Positions 1 through 8,649 are shown, counted from the first letter of the stretch. The stretch: DNA of 64,000 bases from Bacteroidales bacterium M8 (GCA_001689495.1 LUJS01000040.1:1-64000); one strand, 5' to 3'. Notes: a model not told the origin generated them from the letters alone. A program made the numbers and translations.

Positions 1-3
1 CTG

Positions 4-34
4 CAAAGTTACGGACAATTTTCGAAACCCGCAA
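4..34 (-). promoter_or_regulatory. Outward-facing promoter P2 at left edge
   Basis: Read on the minus strand there is a perfect -7 box TAACTTTG (4-11) and a TTG (32-34) 20 bp further upstream, which is the Bacteroidetes promoter layout. It fires out of the left edge, so the gene it serves is not visible. With the promoter at 152-183 it makes a tandem pair. Confidence 0.6.
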
Positions 35-151
35 GAGTTTTAAGGATTTTAACAGAGTTTTAACATTTGACCGTCGAACTTATCGGCATTATCGTATGTT
101 GTTTACTCTTTCGCCATCCTCTCTCGGAGGGCTGCTCCCGAAAAGCGAGTG

Positions 152-183
152 CAAAGGTAGAGAGTTTTCCATTACCCGCCAAA
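152..183 (-). promoter_or_regulatory. Outward-facing promoter P1 at left edge
   Basis: Minus strand: TTTG (180-183), a 20-bp spacer, then TACCTTTG (152-159), both boxes perfect. The roughly 150 nt between this start and the window edge hold no ORF worth calling. Two consensus promoters in tandem with a long untranslated leader resemble Bacteroidales rRNA or other stable-RNA operon promoters, but the product lies outside, so that is inference. Confidence 0.65.
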
Positions 184-284
184 TTTGAGAAGTCGTTTAA
201 CACAAAATTAACATAAATGGAGGGGTTGGGAGAGTTTATTCACATCCGTTAACAAAAAAAGCAGGGGAAGGGGGTGAGGCGGGG

Positions 285-686
285 CTGATGGGGCTAATGG
301 GGCTGATAAATGGCCGGAGTGGCGGCACCTAAAGGCGCCGGGCGATGAACGAAAGAGAGACGGAGGGGGCACCTGACGGTGCGGGCACAGAACAAAAATG
401 ATGGGCGGGCGATGGGGACACGCGGGGCCGGGAGCGCTGCTCCCTGAACTTGAACAGGGGCAGATGAAGACGCCCCGCAAGAAGGGACTGGGGCTGATGG
501 GACCGATGGCGCTGATAAATGGCCGGAGGGGCGGCACCTAAAGGCGCCGGGCAATAACGAAAGAGAGACGGAGGGGGCACCTGACGGTGCCGGCACTGCC
601 CAAAATGAGGCGGGAGAGCTGCGGCACCTAAAGGCGCCGAGCGATGAACGAAGAGGGCGCGATAGGGCACCTGACGGTGCCGACAC
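285..686. repeat. Cluster of short palindromic repeat modules (three A-B copies, one C)
   Basis: No gene is supported between 1 and 807. From 285 the DNA is built from modules. Unit A (GCGGCACCTAAAGGCGCCG) is followed 25-35 bp later by unit B, a hairpin GGCACC-TGAC-GGTGCC. A-B pairs occur at 322-388, 531-596 and 621-686, with similar spacer DNA including GATGAACGAA. Unit C, a GGGAGC-GCT-GCTCCC hairpin followed by CTGAAC, lies at 426-449. Two of the modules are preceded by CTGATAAATGGCCGG. Spacing is irregular, so this is not CRISPR. It resembles a family of REP-like intergenic palindromes. Confidence 0.75.
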
Positions 687-807
687 GGAACAAAATGGGG
701 GCGGGAGCGCCGCGGACGGCGGGCGGGGACGGCGGGCGGGGACGGAGGTGGGCCCGAGGTGAGCGCGCCGCTGGTGCGCGCTACGCCCTCGGGCGTTCTA
801 CAATATG

Positions 808-1473
808 TCAATGTGCGCTTGCCGTGCGATTTGTCTTTGGGACGCGCAGCACGGCGTAGCGCAATGGCCGTCGATGAGGACGATAATTGGGAATTGGGAA
901 TGGGGAGTTGTCAATTGTTGGCTCCTTGGCCGGGAGCGGTGCTCCCTGAACGGGAACAGGGGGTGGTGAGGTGGATTGCTCGGGGACGGCGGGGATGGGC
1001 CTGAGGATGAGGAAGGCTTCGGGGAGGGTGCGGGGGAGGCGGTCGGCGTGGATGATGAGGAGGCCGTCCGCGCAGGTGGTGGGGAGGAGGGCGGAGATGA
1101 GTCTGCGAAGGCCTTTGGGACCTCGGTGCCTGTAACCGATGACCACCGCGCTGTGGACGGTCTGGCCCCTGATGCTGTCGGGGCGGCGCAGGGTGCCGAG
1201 CCTTATGTTCTTGCTTTTGATTGCCTCGCCCTTGAGCTTGGGGAGCATGAGGAGCCCCTGACGGGTGCCGATGCGGTAGAGGAGGTATGCCTTGAGGAGC
1301 TGGCGGGTGTCTTGGCCGGGCGGGTCTATGACGATGGCGGGACGGTTGTCACGGTGACATCTGTTACGCTCGAGCGGGGATATGACGGCGCGCTCGGCGG
1401 GGGTGAGCGTCCTGCCGAGCCAGCGCTGGAAGTGGTAGTGCCACGGGGTGGATATGTGCGCGAGCGGTTTCAT
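808..1473 (-). CDS. Hypothetical protein with repeat-encoded C-terminal tail
   Basis: I do not recognise this 221-aa protein. The ATG at 1473 was chosen because a -7 box ends three bases upstream, which excludes the longer upstream frame. Residues 1 to about 155 are basic, with several Trp, Arg and Leu positions (start MKPLAHISTPWHYHFQRWLG), no signal peptide and no membrane segment. The last 60 residues are Pro-rich and run straight through a copy of palindrome C at 928-951, so the reading frame has probably been extended by repeat insertion or decay. It could be a remnant of a longer gene. It stands alone inside a repeat-rich region with the same repeat family on both sides. Confidence 0.45.
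   Translation of the reverse strand: MKPLAHISTPWHYHFQRWLGRTLTPAERAVISPLERNRCHRDNRPAIVIDPPGQDTRQLLKAYLLYRIGTRQGLLMLPKLKGEAIKSKNIRLGTLRRPDSIRGQTVHSAVVIGYRHRGPKGLRRLISALLPTTCADGLLIIHADRLPRTLPEAFLILRPIPAVPEQSTSPPPVPVQGAPLPAKEPTIDNSPFPIPNYRPHRRPLRYAVLRVPKTNRTASAH
928..951. repeat. Palindrome unit C inside the 3' end of the 808-1473 frame
   Basis: GGCCGGGAGCGGTGCTCCCTGAAC, near-identical to the copies at 426-449 and 1681-1704 (the hairpin loop is GGT instead of GCT). It is preceded by an AT-rich GGGAATTGGGAATGGG stretch and is read through as the Pro-rich tail of the hypothetical protein. Confidence 0.7.
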
Positions 1474-1476
1474 GGC

Positions 1477-1484
1477 GCAAAGGT
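1477..1484 (-). promoter_or_regulatory. -7 box directly before the 1473 start
   Basis: TACCTTTG on the minus strand, with its last base only 3 nt upstream of the ATG. Transcription would begin at or just before the start codon, so the mRNA would be leaderless. No convincing -33 box was seen. Confidence 0.45.
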
Positions 1485-1525
1485 AAGGGATGATTTGGGG
1501 GTGATGGGTGCGATAATGCCGAGAA

Positions 1526-1704
1526 GGGGGCACCTGACGGTGCCGGCACTGCCCAAAAAGGGAGCGGGAGAGCAGCGGCACCTAAAGGCGCCGGGCGAGG
1601 ACGAAGGGGGTGCGATGGGGCACCGGATGGTGCCTGCACTGCCCAAAATGATGGCGGGCGATGGATGAAACGTCGCTGAGGGCCGGGAGCGCTGCTCCCT
1701 GAAC
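1526..1704. repeat. Second cluster of A, B and C palindromes
   Basis: Unit B (GGCACC-TGAC-GGTGCC, about 1529-1544) is followed by unit A (1575-1595), a variant B (GGGCACCGGATGGTGCC, about 1619-1635) and unit C (1681-1704). Order and spacing differ from the left cluster, with B before A, but the units are nearly identical. The 337-bp gap between 1474 and 1810 holds only these repeats, a promoter and a terminator. Confidence 0.7.
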
Positions 1705-1751
1705 TTGGAAATGTGAGACCTGTGGGGACGCGGCGTTTGATACCTATATAT

Positions 1752-1788
1752 AATATAAAAAGGGTCGTGCCTGTGGGGCACGACCCTT
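1752..1788 (-). terminator. Rho-independent terminator after the LruC lipoprotein gene
   Basis: Perfect 12-bp stem (1760-1771 with 1777-1788), loop of 5, followed on the minus strand by TTTTTATATT. It lies 23 bp past the stop of the 1811-4447 gene. Confidence 0.85.
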
Positions 1789-1810
1789 GTGAGTGGGGTT
1801 AGTGGAGATA

Positions 1811-4447
1811 TTAGAATCTTGTAACTTCAATCTTGATGTAGACTTTGACAGCAAGATCGTCTGTTTTTTCCCAGAATGCAATGTGGAAATTGCCTGAATT
1901 AAGAAGTGCTAATTTTTCGTCTCTCTGATCTTTGGTCATATCGGGATTTACCACTTCAATCTCCAACTTACTACCGGCACTGGAATAATTTCTACTCCAT
2001 TTAGCATTTCCCGCATCATAATAGCCAAACGAGCCTGACTCCTTGACAATATAGAATGTTATTGATTTCAGATCGAAATCATCACCATTATATACGAAAT
2101 ATTTCTTCATGGCGTCAGTCAGTTCATATTCCTGTATGAGGCCGCCATTGATCTCGGAGCTCACCAGCTTGAGTTCAATGTTTTCACCACTGGCGGGGTC
2201 GACGGTGGTGTCACCGCCTCCGCTCACACCAACGCCGAAGTTGTGGCGCACTACACGTCCACTGTGCTCTTCGGGGATGTTGGCGTGGTCGTGCCAGTTG
2301 TGGGCAGTGTTACGATCCTGACACCATTCGAGGAAGCCGGGATATGGATCCCAGATGTGGGTCATTTCGGTGGGCCAGAACCATTGGGTGCCGAGGCAGA
2401 TCATCTGCGGGGCGGCAGTGACTCCGGCGGTGTGGTCGGGAGGAGTGATTGTATGCTCTTCGTAGTCGGCCGTCTTGTCGACCTTGATGGTGAATCCGCC
2501 CATGTTGGTGTATGCGCCCTCGGTGCAGCAAGCCATGGTGAAGTCCTTGTCGACGGCGAGGGTGTAGGGGTCGCCCTCGGCGGCATAGCCGCCTACGTTG
2601 ATAGGCTTGGTCGAGTCATGGTTGCCCTTGAACCACGAGTGGAATTCGCCGTCGGCGGTGCCTTCGGGGTTGATGAGCGTCTTGTTGTAGTAGAGGTAAA
2701 CGGGCATCGTACCACCAGCGGCGAGGGGATAGATCTGGACGGTCCTGTTGCCCTCTTTATCCGAGACGGGGTTGGTGACGCCAAAGACAACGTCGTTGAA
2801 GTCGAAGTCGGTTATGCCAAGGTCTTCTGCGGCTACAATCCACATGAACTTCTTGTCGGGTTCATCTGGTGTGGGATCCGGATCGGGATCTTCAGGGATC
2901 TCAATTTTCTCATCCTTGTCATAGACATCGGCATCTGTCTTCACGACAAAGATAATATCATTAAGATCGACCGGCTCTTTGGACCAGTCCTCAAATGCGA
3001 AGAAAGTCCTTGTTCCTTGCTTAACGCCATCCACCATGTGGCTGACAGTCGCAAGCGAGGCTCTTGCATAAGTAGTCTCGCCACTACGGAAGCCATTCTT
3101 AACATCATCGCCGAAATCATGGAATCTCCAAGCCTGTCCATTGAACGACTTTTCAAAACCCTCACCCCATCCATAACCGGTGAGATTTTCATAAAGGTAG
3201 TTTCCTTCATTAGCAGGATCCTTTATACGATAAAGGACATTGCTTGCTGACGTAGGTTTACCCTCTTCGTCGACCTTATCCCAGTACCATTCAATTTCAT
3301 CCTTGGTGTAGTACGTATTGTCCCTGAACACTACACGGCCAAAGAATTCATTTCTATCCTCCTGAGAGAACATGATGTGGTCATAATTGGCCTGTGAGGG
3401 CATAAATGGCAAATTTCCAGTCTCATCGGCCTTGCTTTTGAGGCAATCCGTGCCGCCTTTCACCTTTATGTAAAAACCAAAGGCTTGGTCTTTCTTGAAT
3501 GTAATCGTAACACCCTTGGCCATGGCATAGCAGTCAGGGAATTCTGCAAGCTTGCCATTGTCATCATATTTGACTTTAGGATATGCTTGATAGCCCATAC
3601 TATACTGACCCTTTGAGTCTTGTTCTTGGTATCCTCCGCCCCACAAATTGGCATAAAACTTAAGCTTGCCTGAGCGTGTGAAATAAATGTCCTGCATACG
3701 CTCACCGGCATTAAACTCTATGGCAGCATTTTCAGTGCCATTACCGGTGATGTCACACCATTCAAACTCACCTTTTTCGTTCAGCCAATACAGGCCAAGC
3801 GCATGTGACGAGGATGTATTCCAATAGATAGGATAAAAAGTGAATGTCTCACCGGCTTTTCCCTCTATATGGAAATTTGAGTGGATATTAGGATTGTGGG
3901 TGTTTCTCTTGCCCTCAGGAAGAGTCTCGAGAATCTCCCTGAAATAGCTGTCATCGAATTTCTGAAAATCTGCAGTCTCGTGTGCCGAGAAGAGACTATT
4001 TTCAGCAATCAGTTCGCCAAGCTCAGGCGTCAGAGTGGGTTCATTTTCAGTGGCACGGCTGAATGAGCGGGCATCGAGGGTCAGACTGGCGCCGTTGGTC
4101 ACCTCGTAATTTCGTCCGTTGGCGTTGACGATGAGGCGGTCGGTGCCTTTGGGGACGTCGACGCTGAGGGTGCGGTTGCCGGTGACGCCCTGAAATGTTC
4201 CGAACAGGTAGCGCGAGCCGTTGACGTCGGCATAGATCTTGACGTCGGTGGGTGTGGCCGAGCTGACGGTGACACCGGCCTGAGTGGCCATGTTCCAGTC
4301 GTGGTTGGCGTCGAATACGCCGAAATTCTTGATAAAGTCCCGGTTGTAAAGTTCCTTGGCGTCGGGGCCGGGGATGTCGTCGGCCTGACAGGCTGCGAAC
4401 AGAAGGCCCGCCGCAAGAACCGGCAGCAATTGTGTTTTTAGTCGCAT
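1811..4447 (-). CDS. LruC domain surface lipoprotein
   Basis: 878-aa lipoprotein. The signal peptide ends in a lipobox with Cys20 (LLFAAC), followed by QADD, which matches the lipoprotein export signal Q-A-(D/E)2 described for Bacteroidetes, so surface display is likely. An N-terminal beta-rich part (about 21-120) comes before a long middle region. An LruC-type repeat region carries the acidic ITDFDFNDVVFGV motif near residue 545, a pattern in this family thought to bind calcium. The Pro/Asp-rich linker just before it (about 515-530) separates the halves. It is monocistronic, with its own promoter at 4613-4643 and terminator at 1752-1788. The function of the family is unknown; adhesion or glycan binding is a guess. 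Confidence 0.8.
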   Translation of the reverse strand: MRLKTQLLPVLAAGLLFAACQADDIPGPDAKELYNRDFIKNFGVFDANHDWNMATQAGVTVSSATPTDVKIYADVNGSRYLFGTFQGVTGNRTLSVDVPKGTDRLIVNANGRNYEVTNGASLTLDARSFSRATENEPTLTPELGELIAENSLFSAHETADFQKFDDSYFREILETLPEGKRNTHNPNIHSNFHIEGKAGETFTFYPIYWNTSSSHALGLYWLNEKGEFEWCDITGNGTENAAIEFNAGERMQDIYFTRSGKLKFYANLWGGGYQEQDSKGQYSMGYQAYPKVKYDDNGKLAEFPDCYAMAKGVTITFKKDQAFGFYIKVKGGTDCLKSKADETGNLPFMPSQANYDHIMFSQEDRNEFFGRVVFRDNTYYTKDEIEWYWDKVDEEGKPTSASNVLYRIKDPANEGNYLYENLTGYGWGEGFEKSFNGQAWRFHDFGDDVKNGFRSGETTYARASLATVSHMVDGVKQGTRTFFAFEDWSKEPVDLNDIIFVVKTDADVYDKDEKIEIPEDPDPDPTPDEPDKKFMWIVAAEDLGITDFDFNDVVFGVTNPVSDKEGNRTVQIYPLAAGGTMPVYLYYNKTLINPEGTADGEFHSWFKGNHDSTKPINVGGYAAEGDPYTLAVDKDFTMACCTEGAYTNMGGFTIKVDKTADYEEHTITPPDHTAGVTAAPQMICLGTQWFWPTEMTHIWDPYPGFLEWCQDRNTAHNWHDHANIPEEHSGRVVRHNFGVGVSGGGDTTVDPASGENIELKLVSSEINGGLIQEYELTDAMKKYFVYNGDDFDLKSITFYIVKESGSFGYYDAGNAKWSRNYSSAGSKLEIEVVNPDMTKDQRDEKLALLNSGNFHIAFWEKTDDLAVKVYIKIEVTRF

Positions 4448-4612
4448 AAGTTTACTGGCTACTTCGGTTTAGGTTTGTTCTCTACGACACCCTGACGGCA
4501 TCGACCAAAAACAAATGGTTAACTTCGGTTGTTCTAAAATTACTCGTTATAGGTTTAGTGACTCGTTACGATAGGTTTGCAATGTGTCGTGTTTTCACGT
4601 CTTTTGCACCTG

Positions 4613-4643
4613 CAAAATTAATACGGATAAACCTATGTTGCAA
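4613..4643 (-). promoter_or_regulatory. Promoter of the LruC lipoprotein gene
   Basis: Minus strand TTG (4641-4643), a 20-bp spacer, then TAATTTTG (4613-4620). The start point would be near 4606, leaving an untranslated leader of about 160 nt before 4447. No known riboswitch was recognised in that leader. The 327-bp gap 4448-4774 holds this promoter and the divergent one at 4706. Confidence 0.65.
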
Positions 4644-4705
4644 GAATTTAACACACGTTAACCATAAAATTATTAAATGCGGGTGTAAGTTAGCCTACAA
4701 GGTGT

Positions 4706-4713
4706 TAAATTTG
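4706..4713 (+). promoter_or_regulatory. -7 box of the nucleoside kinase gene
   Basis: TAAATTTG, 61 bp before the ATG at 4775. No clear -33 element is at the expected distance. Confidence 0.5.
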
Positions 4714-4774
4714 CAGATGCGGGGTGTCAAATCAATCAGTCTCACCCGCTGTTCATCACCAAACACAAAGGAAT

Positions 4775-6430
4775 ATGCAGATCAGAATCACCAATCTTCC
4801 GGCCACGCTCGATGTCGAGGGCGGCGCCACAGTGGGGTCTCTTGTCCCGCTGCTGCCCGAGCCTCTCGGGTTCGCGCCCGTGTGCGCGCGCGTAAACAAC
4901 AAGGATGAGGACCTGTCGTTTCCGCTGTTCGCGCCCAAGCAGGTCGAGTTTCTGTCGGTGACGTCGGCCTCGGGGTCGCGCTGCTACGTGCGCTCGCTCT
5001 GTTTCGTGCTGTATCTGGCCGTGCACCGCCTGTATCCGGGTGCGCGCCTGAGGGTGAGGAATGCCGTGTCGCGGGGCTATTACTGCACCGTGAGCGGGCC
5101 CGACCTGCCGTGGAAGGCCGCGGACGAGATACGCGACGAGATGCGCCGCATAGTCGAGGCCGACATGCCGATAGTGCGTTCGGAGAGTCCGACGGCCGAG
5201 GTGGTGGAGATGTTCAAGGCTCAGGGGCTCGACGAGAAGGTGCGCCTGCTGGAGGGGCTCGGCGAGCTCTATACGGTGTATTACACTCTGGGCGGGCTGC
5301 ACGATACGTGTCTGGGCCCGATGGCGCTGTCGACCGGGATGCTGGGGGTATTCGACTTCGTGCCATACGAGGACGGATTCCTGCTGCTGCCCCCCGACCC
5401 TGCCGATCCGAGCCGTCCGGCCTCGCCGTTAGGTCAACCCAAGCTGTTCAAGGCGTTCAGGGACTATCAGATGTTCAACCACATTGTGGGTCTGGCGGGC
5501 GTTGCCGACGTGAGGTCGATGGTGGCGTCGAAGCAGAGCGCGATGATGGTGAACGTGGCCGAGGCGCTGTCGGCCAAGTATATACGCGAGATAGCCGACC
5601 GGGTGACGGCGCGGTTCAGGGAGGGAGGTGCCAAGGTGGTGCTGATAGCCGGGCCGTCGTCGTCGGGTAAGACCACGTTCACCAAGCGTCTGGCCATCGA
5701 GCTGCTGACCAATCTGGTGAAGCCGGTGATGATCTCGCTGGACGATTATTTCGTAGACCGTCACCACACGCCTGTCGACGAGGACGGCGAGCTGGACTAT
5801 GAGTCGCTCTATGCCCTCGACCTTGACCTGTTCAACTCGCATCTGGTGACGCTGACGCAGGGGGGCGAGGTGGACCTGCCCACATATAACTTCGAGCGTG
5901 GCTGCCGCGAGTACAAGGGGCGCCGCATCAGTCTGGGCGAGGACTCGATATTGCTGATCGAGGGTATACACGGCCTGAATCCCGAGCTGACGTCGCGTCT
6001 GGAGGAGCGGATGAAGTATCGCATCTATGTGTCGGCGCTGACCACGATAGCCGTCGACGAGCACAACTGGGTGTCGACCACCGACACGCGCCTGCTGCGC
6101 CGAATAATACGCGACTATAAGTATCGCGGCACCTCGCCGCTGTCGACCATCAAGCGGTGGCCCAGCGTGAGGAGGGGCGAGGAGAAGTGGATATTTCCGT
6201 ATCAGGAGAATGCCGACTCGATGTTCAACTCGTCGCTGCTGTTCGAGCTGAGCGTGATACGCGACGAGGCGGAGCGCGTGCTGCGTACGGTGCCGCGGTC
6301 GTGCGTGGAGTATGCTCAGGCTCACCGGCTGAGGAGGTTCCTGTCGGTGTTCCCGCCCATTTCGTCGCATCTGATTCCGCCGACCTCGCTGCTCAGGGAG
6401 TTTCTGGGCGGGTCGTCGTTTCATTACTGA
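4775..6430 (+). CDS. Nucleoside kinase (uridine kinase family) with TGS-like N-terminus
   Basis: 551-aa cytoplasmic protein. The ATG at 4775 is preferred over an upstream in-frame start because homologous proteins begin with the TGS-like sequence MQIRITNLPATLDVEGG. The N-terminal half (about 1-280) resembles the TGS and second additional domains of threonyl-tRNA synthetase. The C-terminal half is a P-loop kinase of the uridine kinase/phosphoribulokinase type with Walker A GPSSSGKT at 293-300 and the SLDDYF segment about 25 residues later. Such fusions are widespread in Bacteroidetes and are annotated as nucleoside kinases. Phosphorylation of uridine or cytidine is inferred from the family. 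It is monocistronic and ends at the large palindrome at 6435-6524. Confidence 0.82.
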   Translation: MQIRITNLPATLDVEGGATVGSLVPLLPEPLGFAPVCARVNNKDEDLSFPLFAPKQVEFLSVTSASGSRCYVRSLCFVLYLAVHRLYPGARLRVRNAVSRGYYCTVSGPDLPWKAADEIRDEMRRIVEADMPIVRSESPTAEVVEMFKAQGLDEKVRLLEGLGELYTVYYTLGGLHDTCLGPMALSTGMLGVFDFVPYEDGFLLLPPDPADPSRPASPLGQPKLFKAFRDYQMFNHIVGLAGVADVRSMVASKQSAMMVNVAEALSAKYIREIADRVTARFREGGAKVVLIAGPSSSGKTTFTKRLAIELLTNLVKPVMISLDDYFVDRHHTPVDEDGELDYESLYALDLDLFNSHLVTLTQGGEVDLPTYNFERGCREYKGRRISLGEDSILLIEGIHGLNPELTSRLEERMKYRIYVSALTTIAVDEHNWVSTTDTRLLRRIIRDYKYRGTSPLSTIKRWPSVRRGEEKWIFPYQENADSMFNSSLLFELSVIRDEAERVLRTVPRSCVEYAQAHRLRRFLSVFPPISSHLIPPTSLLREFLGGSSFHY

Positions 6431-6434
6431 GATC

Positions 6435-6524
6435 AATTCATAATGCATAATGCAATACCATAAAAACGGAGGGGTGATGGTGTCGAGCCATCACCCCTCC
6501 GGTGTTCATTATGCATTATGAATT
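6435..6524. terminator. Nested palindrome between convergent genes
   Basis: The inner hairpin is GGAGGGGTGATGG (6468-6480) with CCATCACCCCTCC (6488-6500), a 13-bp perfect stem. It is enclosed by a second perfect inverted repeat of 18 bp, AATTCATAATGCATAATG (6435-6452) with its complement at 6507-6524. It probably ends transcription of both the kinase (+) and dihydroorotase (-) genes. The outer arms are of the AT-rich TAATGCATAA type. Confidence 0.7.
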
Positions 6525-6541
6525 AAGCATTATACATTAAG

Positions 6542-7858
6542 TCAAGCATTGAATTGGAGCGGCATTGCGGTGTGCTGGAGAGTGGTGACTTTCCAACCGA
6601 GCACCCGTCCGGCGAGGGGGGTCCAGCCGCAGCGGCTGACGACGTCGGCGTCGCTGACCTTGTGGCCGGGCAGGGGGAGCCGTTCGGCCAGCACGAGGTC
6701 GGCATAATAGCCGGGACGGATGTAGCCGCGGCGCTCGATGCCGAATATCCTTGCCGGGGCGTGGGCCATCAGCTCGACCACCCGGGCGGGGGTGACATAA
6801 CCCTCGGCATCGGGGTCGGTCGAGGCCAGATCGAGCATGGCGGGGAGCGAGAACTGCACCATGGGCATGCCCGAGGCCGCGGTGAGGGCGTCGCCCTCCT
6901 TCTGGGCGGGCAGGTGGGGGGCATGGTCGGTGGCTATGGTGTCGATGACGCCTCCGGGACGCAGCTCGCGTATGAGGGCTATGCGGTCGGAAGCCTCCTT
7001 GATGGCGGGGTTGCACTTGACGCGGGCGCCGAGCGTGTTGAGGTCGGTGCGGTCGAAGAGCAGGTATTGGGGGCAGGTCTCGGCGGTGACCCTGACGCCG
7101 CGGGCCTTGGCGTCGGCGATGATGCGGAGCTCGTCGGCGGTGGATATGTGGCAGACGTGCAGGCGGGCGCCGGTCTGCTCGGCCAGCGCGATGGCGTGGC
7201 GGGTGGCGGCTACGCATGCCTCGCGGGGACGCACGTCGGGGTGCATGGCGAGGGGTATCCCCTCGGGGTGCTCGGCCTTGAGCCTGTCGCGCGCGGCGGC
7301 GATGATGCGCTCGTCTTCGGCATGGACGGCTATGATGGCCGGGGCCGAGGCAAAGAGGCGGTGCAGGGCGTCCTCGTCGGTGACCAGCATGCCACCGGTC
7401 GACGAGCCCAGAAAGAGCTTGATGCCGGCGGTGCGGCGATAGTCGGCTGCAAGGAGCTCGTCGAGGTTTGAGTCCGTGGCGCCGATGAAAAAGGCATAGT
7501 TGACCGCCGAGTTGGCGGCGGCACGGCTCATCTTGTCGTCGAGGGCATCGACGGTCACCGTCGGGGGCTTGGTGTTGGGCATGTCGATGTATGAGGTGAC
7601 CCCTCCGGCCAGAGCCGCGCGGCTCTCAGAGGCGATGTCGGCCTTTTCGGTCAGTCCCGGCTCGCGGAAATGCACGTGGGTGTCGATGGCGCCGGGCATC
7701 AGCAGGCCGCCGCGACAGTCGATGGCCTCGCATCCGGGGCCCGACAGGGGGGCACTCCCCTCGCCTACCTCGACGATGATGTCGCCGTCGGTGATTACAT
7801 AGCCGGGATATTCGCGCCCCTCGTTGACGATGATGGCGTTGTGGTATAGTCTTTTCAT
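6542..7858 (-). CDS. pyrC: Dihydroorotase
   Basis: 438-aa cytoplasmic enzyme of pyrimidine synthesis that interconverts carbamoyl-aspartate and dihydroorotate. The zinc-binding motif HVHFREPG is at 61-68 of the amidohydrolase fold, and later conserved segments (GCN-like CNPAIKE, and TDHAPH near residue 310) are present. Length and motifs fit the class with an intact HxHxREPG site, so it is expected to be active. The ATG at 7858 overlaps the stop of the upstream glycosyltransferase by four bases (ATGA), which implies translational coupling. The longer frame upstream of this Met is only a shadow. Confidence 0.92.
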   Translation of the reverse strand: MKRLYHNAIIVNEGREYPGYVITDGDIIVEVGEGSAPLSGPGCEAIDCRGGLLMPGAIDTHVHFREPGLTEKADIASESRAALAGGVTSYIDMPNTKPPTVTVDALDDKMSRAAANSAVNYAFFIGATDSNLDELLAADYRRTAGIKLFLGSSTGGMLVTDEDALHRLFASAPAIIAVHAEDERIIAAARDRLKAEHPEGIPLAMHPDVRPREACVAATRHAIALAEQTGARLHVCHISTADELRIIADAKARGVRVTAETCPQYLLFDRTDLNTLGARVKCNPAIKEASDRIALIRELRPGGVIDTIATDHAPHLPAQKEGDALTAASGMPMVQFSLPAMLDLASTDPDAEGYVTPARVVELMAHAPARIFGIERRGYIRPGYYADLVLAERLPLPGHKVSDADVVSRCGWTPLAGRVLGWKVTTLQHTAMPLQFNA

Positions 7859-8616
7859 GCCGAGTAGTCGGGATATTTGGTGAACAGGCTGCTCATCTTT
7901 AGGCGGAGCACCCCGAAAAGGCCCTCGGAGAATATTCCGGAGCTCATCTTGGATGTGCCCAGCACGCGGTTGACGAATATGATGGGGACCTCCTTGATGC
8001 GGAATCCGTATTTGTGGGCAAGGAACTTCATCTCGATCTGGAATGCATAGCCCTTGAACCGGATCTTGTCGAGGGGCAGGGCCTCGAGCACGCGGCGGCG
8101 ATAGCATACGAATCCGGCCGTGGCGTCGTGCACGGGCATGCCGGTGACGATGCGGACATAGCGCGAGGCATAGAACGACATCAGCACCCTGCCCATGGGC
8201 CAGTTGACCACGTTGACTCCGGTGAGATAGCGCGAGCCTATGGCCACGTCGGCGCCCTCGGCACATGCCTCGCGCAGGCGCTCGAGGTCGGCGGGGTTGT
8301 GCGAGAAGTCGGCATCCATCTCGCAGATATACTCGTATCCGTGCGCGATGGCCCACTTGAAGCCCTCGATGTATGCCGTGCCGAGACCCAGCTTGCCGGC
8401 GCGGCATATCAGGTCGATGCGGCCGGGATGGTCGCCGATGAGCCCTCGCACGATGTCGGCGGTGCCGTCGGGCGAATTGTCGTCGATAATCAGAATGTCA
8501 AACCGCTGTCTCAGGCCCAAGACGGCCTTGATTATGGCCTCGACATTCTCCTTCTCGTTGTAGGTGGGGATGATGACGAGGCTGTCGGCGCGGTCTGTTG
8601 CGGGATGGTTTTCCAT
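7855..8616 (-). CDS. Polyprenol-phosphate glycosyltransferase (DPM1-like)
   Basis: 253-aa GT2 glycosyltransferase. Family members transfer mannose or a similar sugar from a nucleotide sugar to polyprenyl phosphate at the inner membrane. The GT-A start SLVIIPTYNEKENVEAI is near residue 13, the metal-binding CEMDADFSHNP near 95-105, and the Dpm1-type ending motif FKGYAFQIEMKF near 200 is present. There is no C-terminal membrane segment, as in the short Dpm1 class. It is first in a two-gene operon with pyrC, a pairing also common in other Bacteroidales. The promoter is at 8650-8657. Confidence 0.85.
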   Translation of the reverse strand: MENHPATDRADSLVIIPTYNEKENVEAIIKAVLGLRQRFDILIIDDNSPDGTADIVRGLIGDHPGRIDLICRAGKLGLGTAYIEGFKWAIAHGYEYICEMDADFSHNPADLERLREACAEGADVAIGSRYLTGVNVVNWPMGRVLMSFYASRYVRIVTGMPVHDATAGFVCYRRRVLEALPLDKIRFKGYAFQIEMKFLAHKYGFRIKEVPIIFVNRVLGTSKMSSGIFSEGLFGVLRLKMSSLFTKYPDYSA

Positions 8617-8649
8617 CAGTCTGTGCCGTGTTATTGATTAATGCAACTG

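Noticed and set aside
322..686. Possible CRISPR array
   Set aside because: Repeats are irregularly spaced, alternate between two different palindromes, and the spacers are themselves partly repeated. No cas genes.
208..811. Overlapping minus-strand frames rich in Pro, Ser and Arg
   Set aside because: They translate the palindromic repeats in several frames with equal quality, so none is favoured as a gene.
4724..4774. Earlier in-frame start for the nucleoside kinase
   Set aside because: The extra 17 residues do not fit the TGS-like start of the family; ATG 4775 does.
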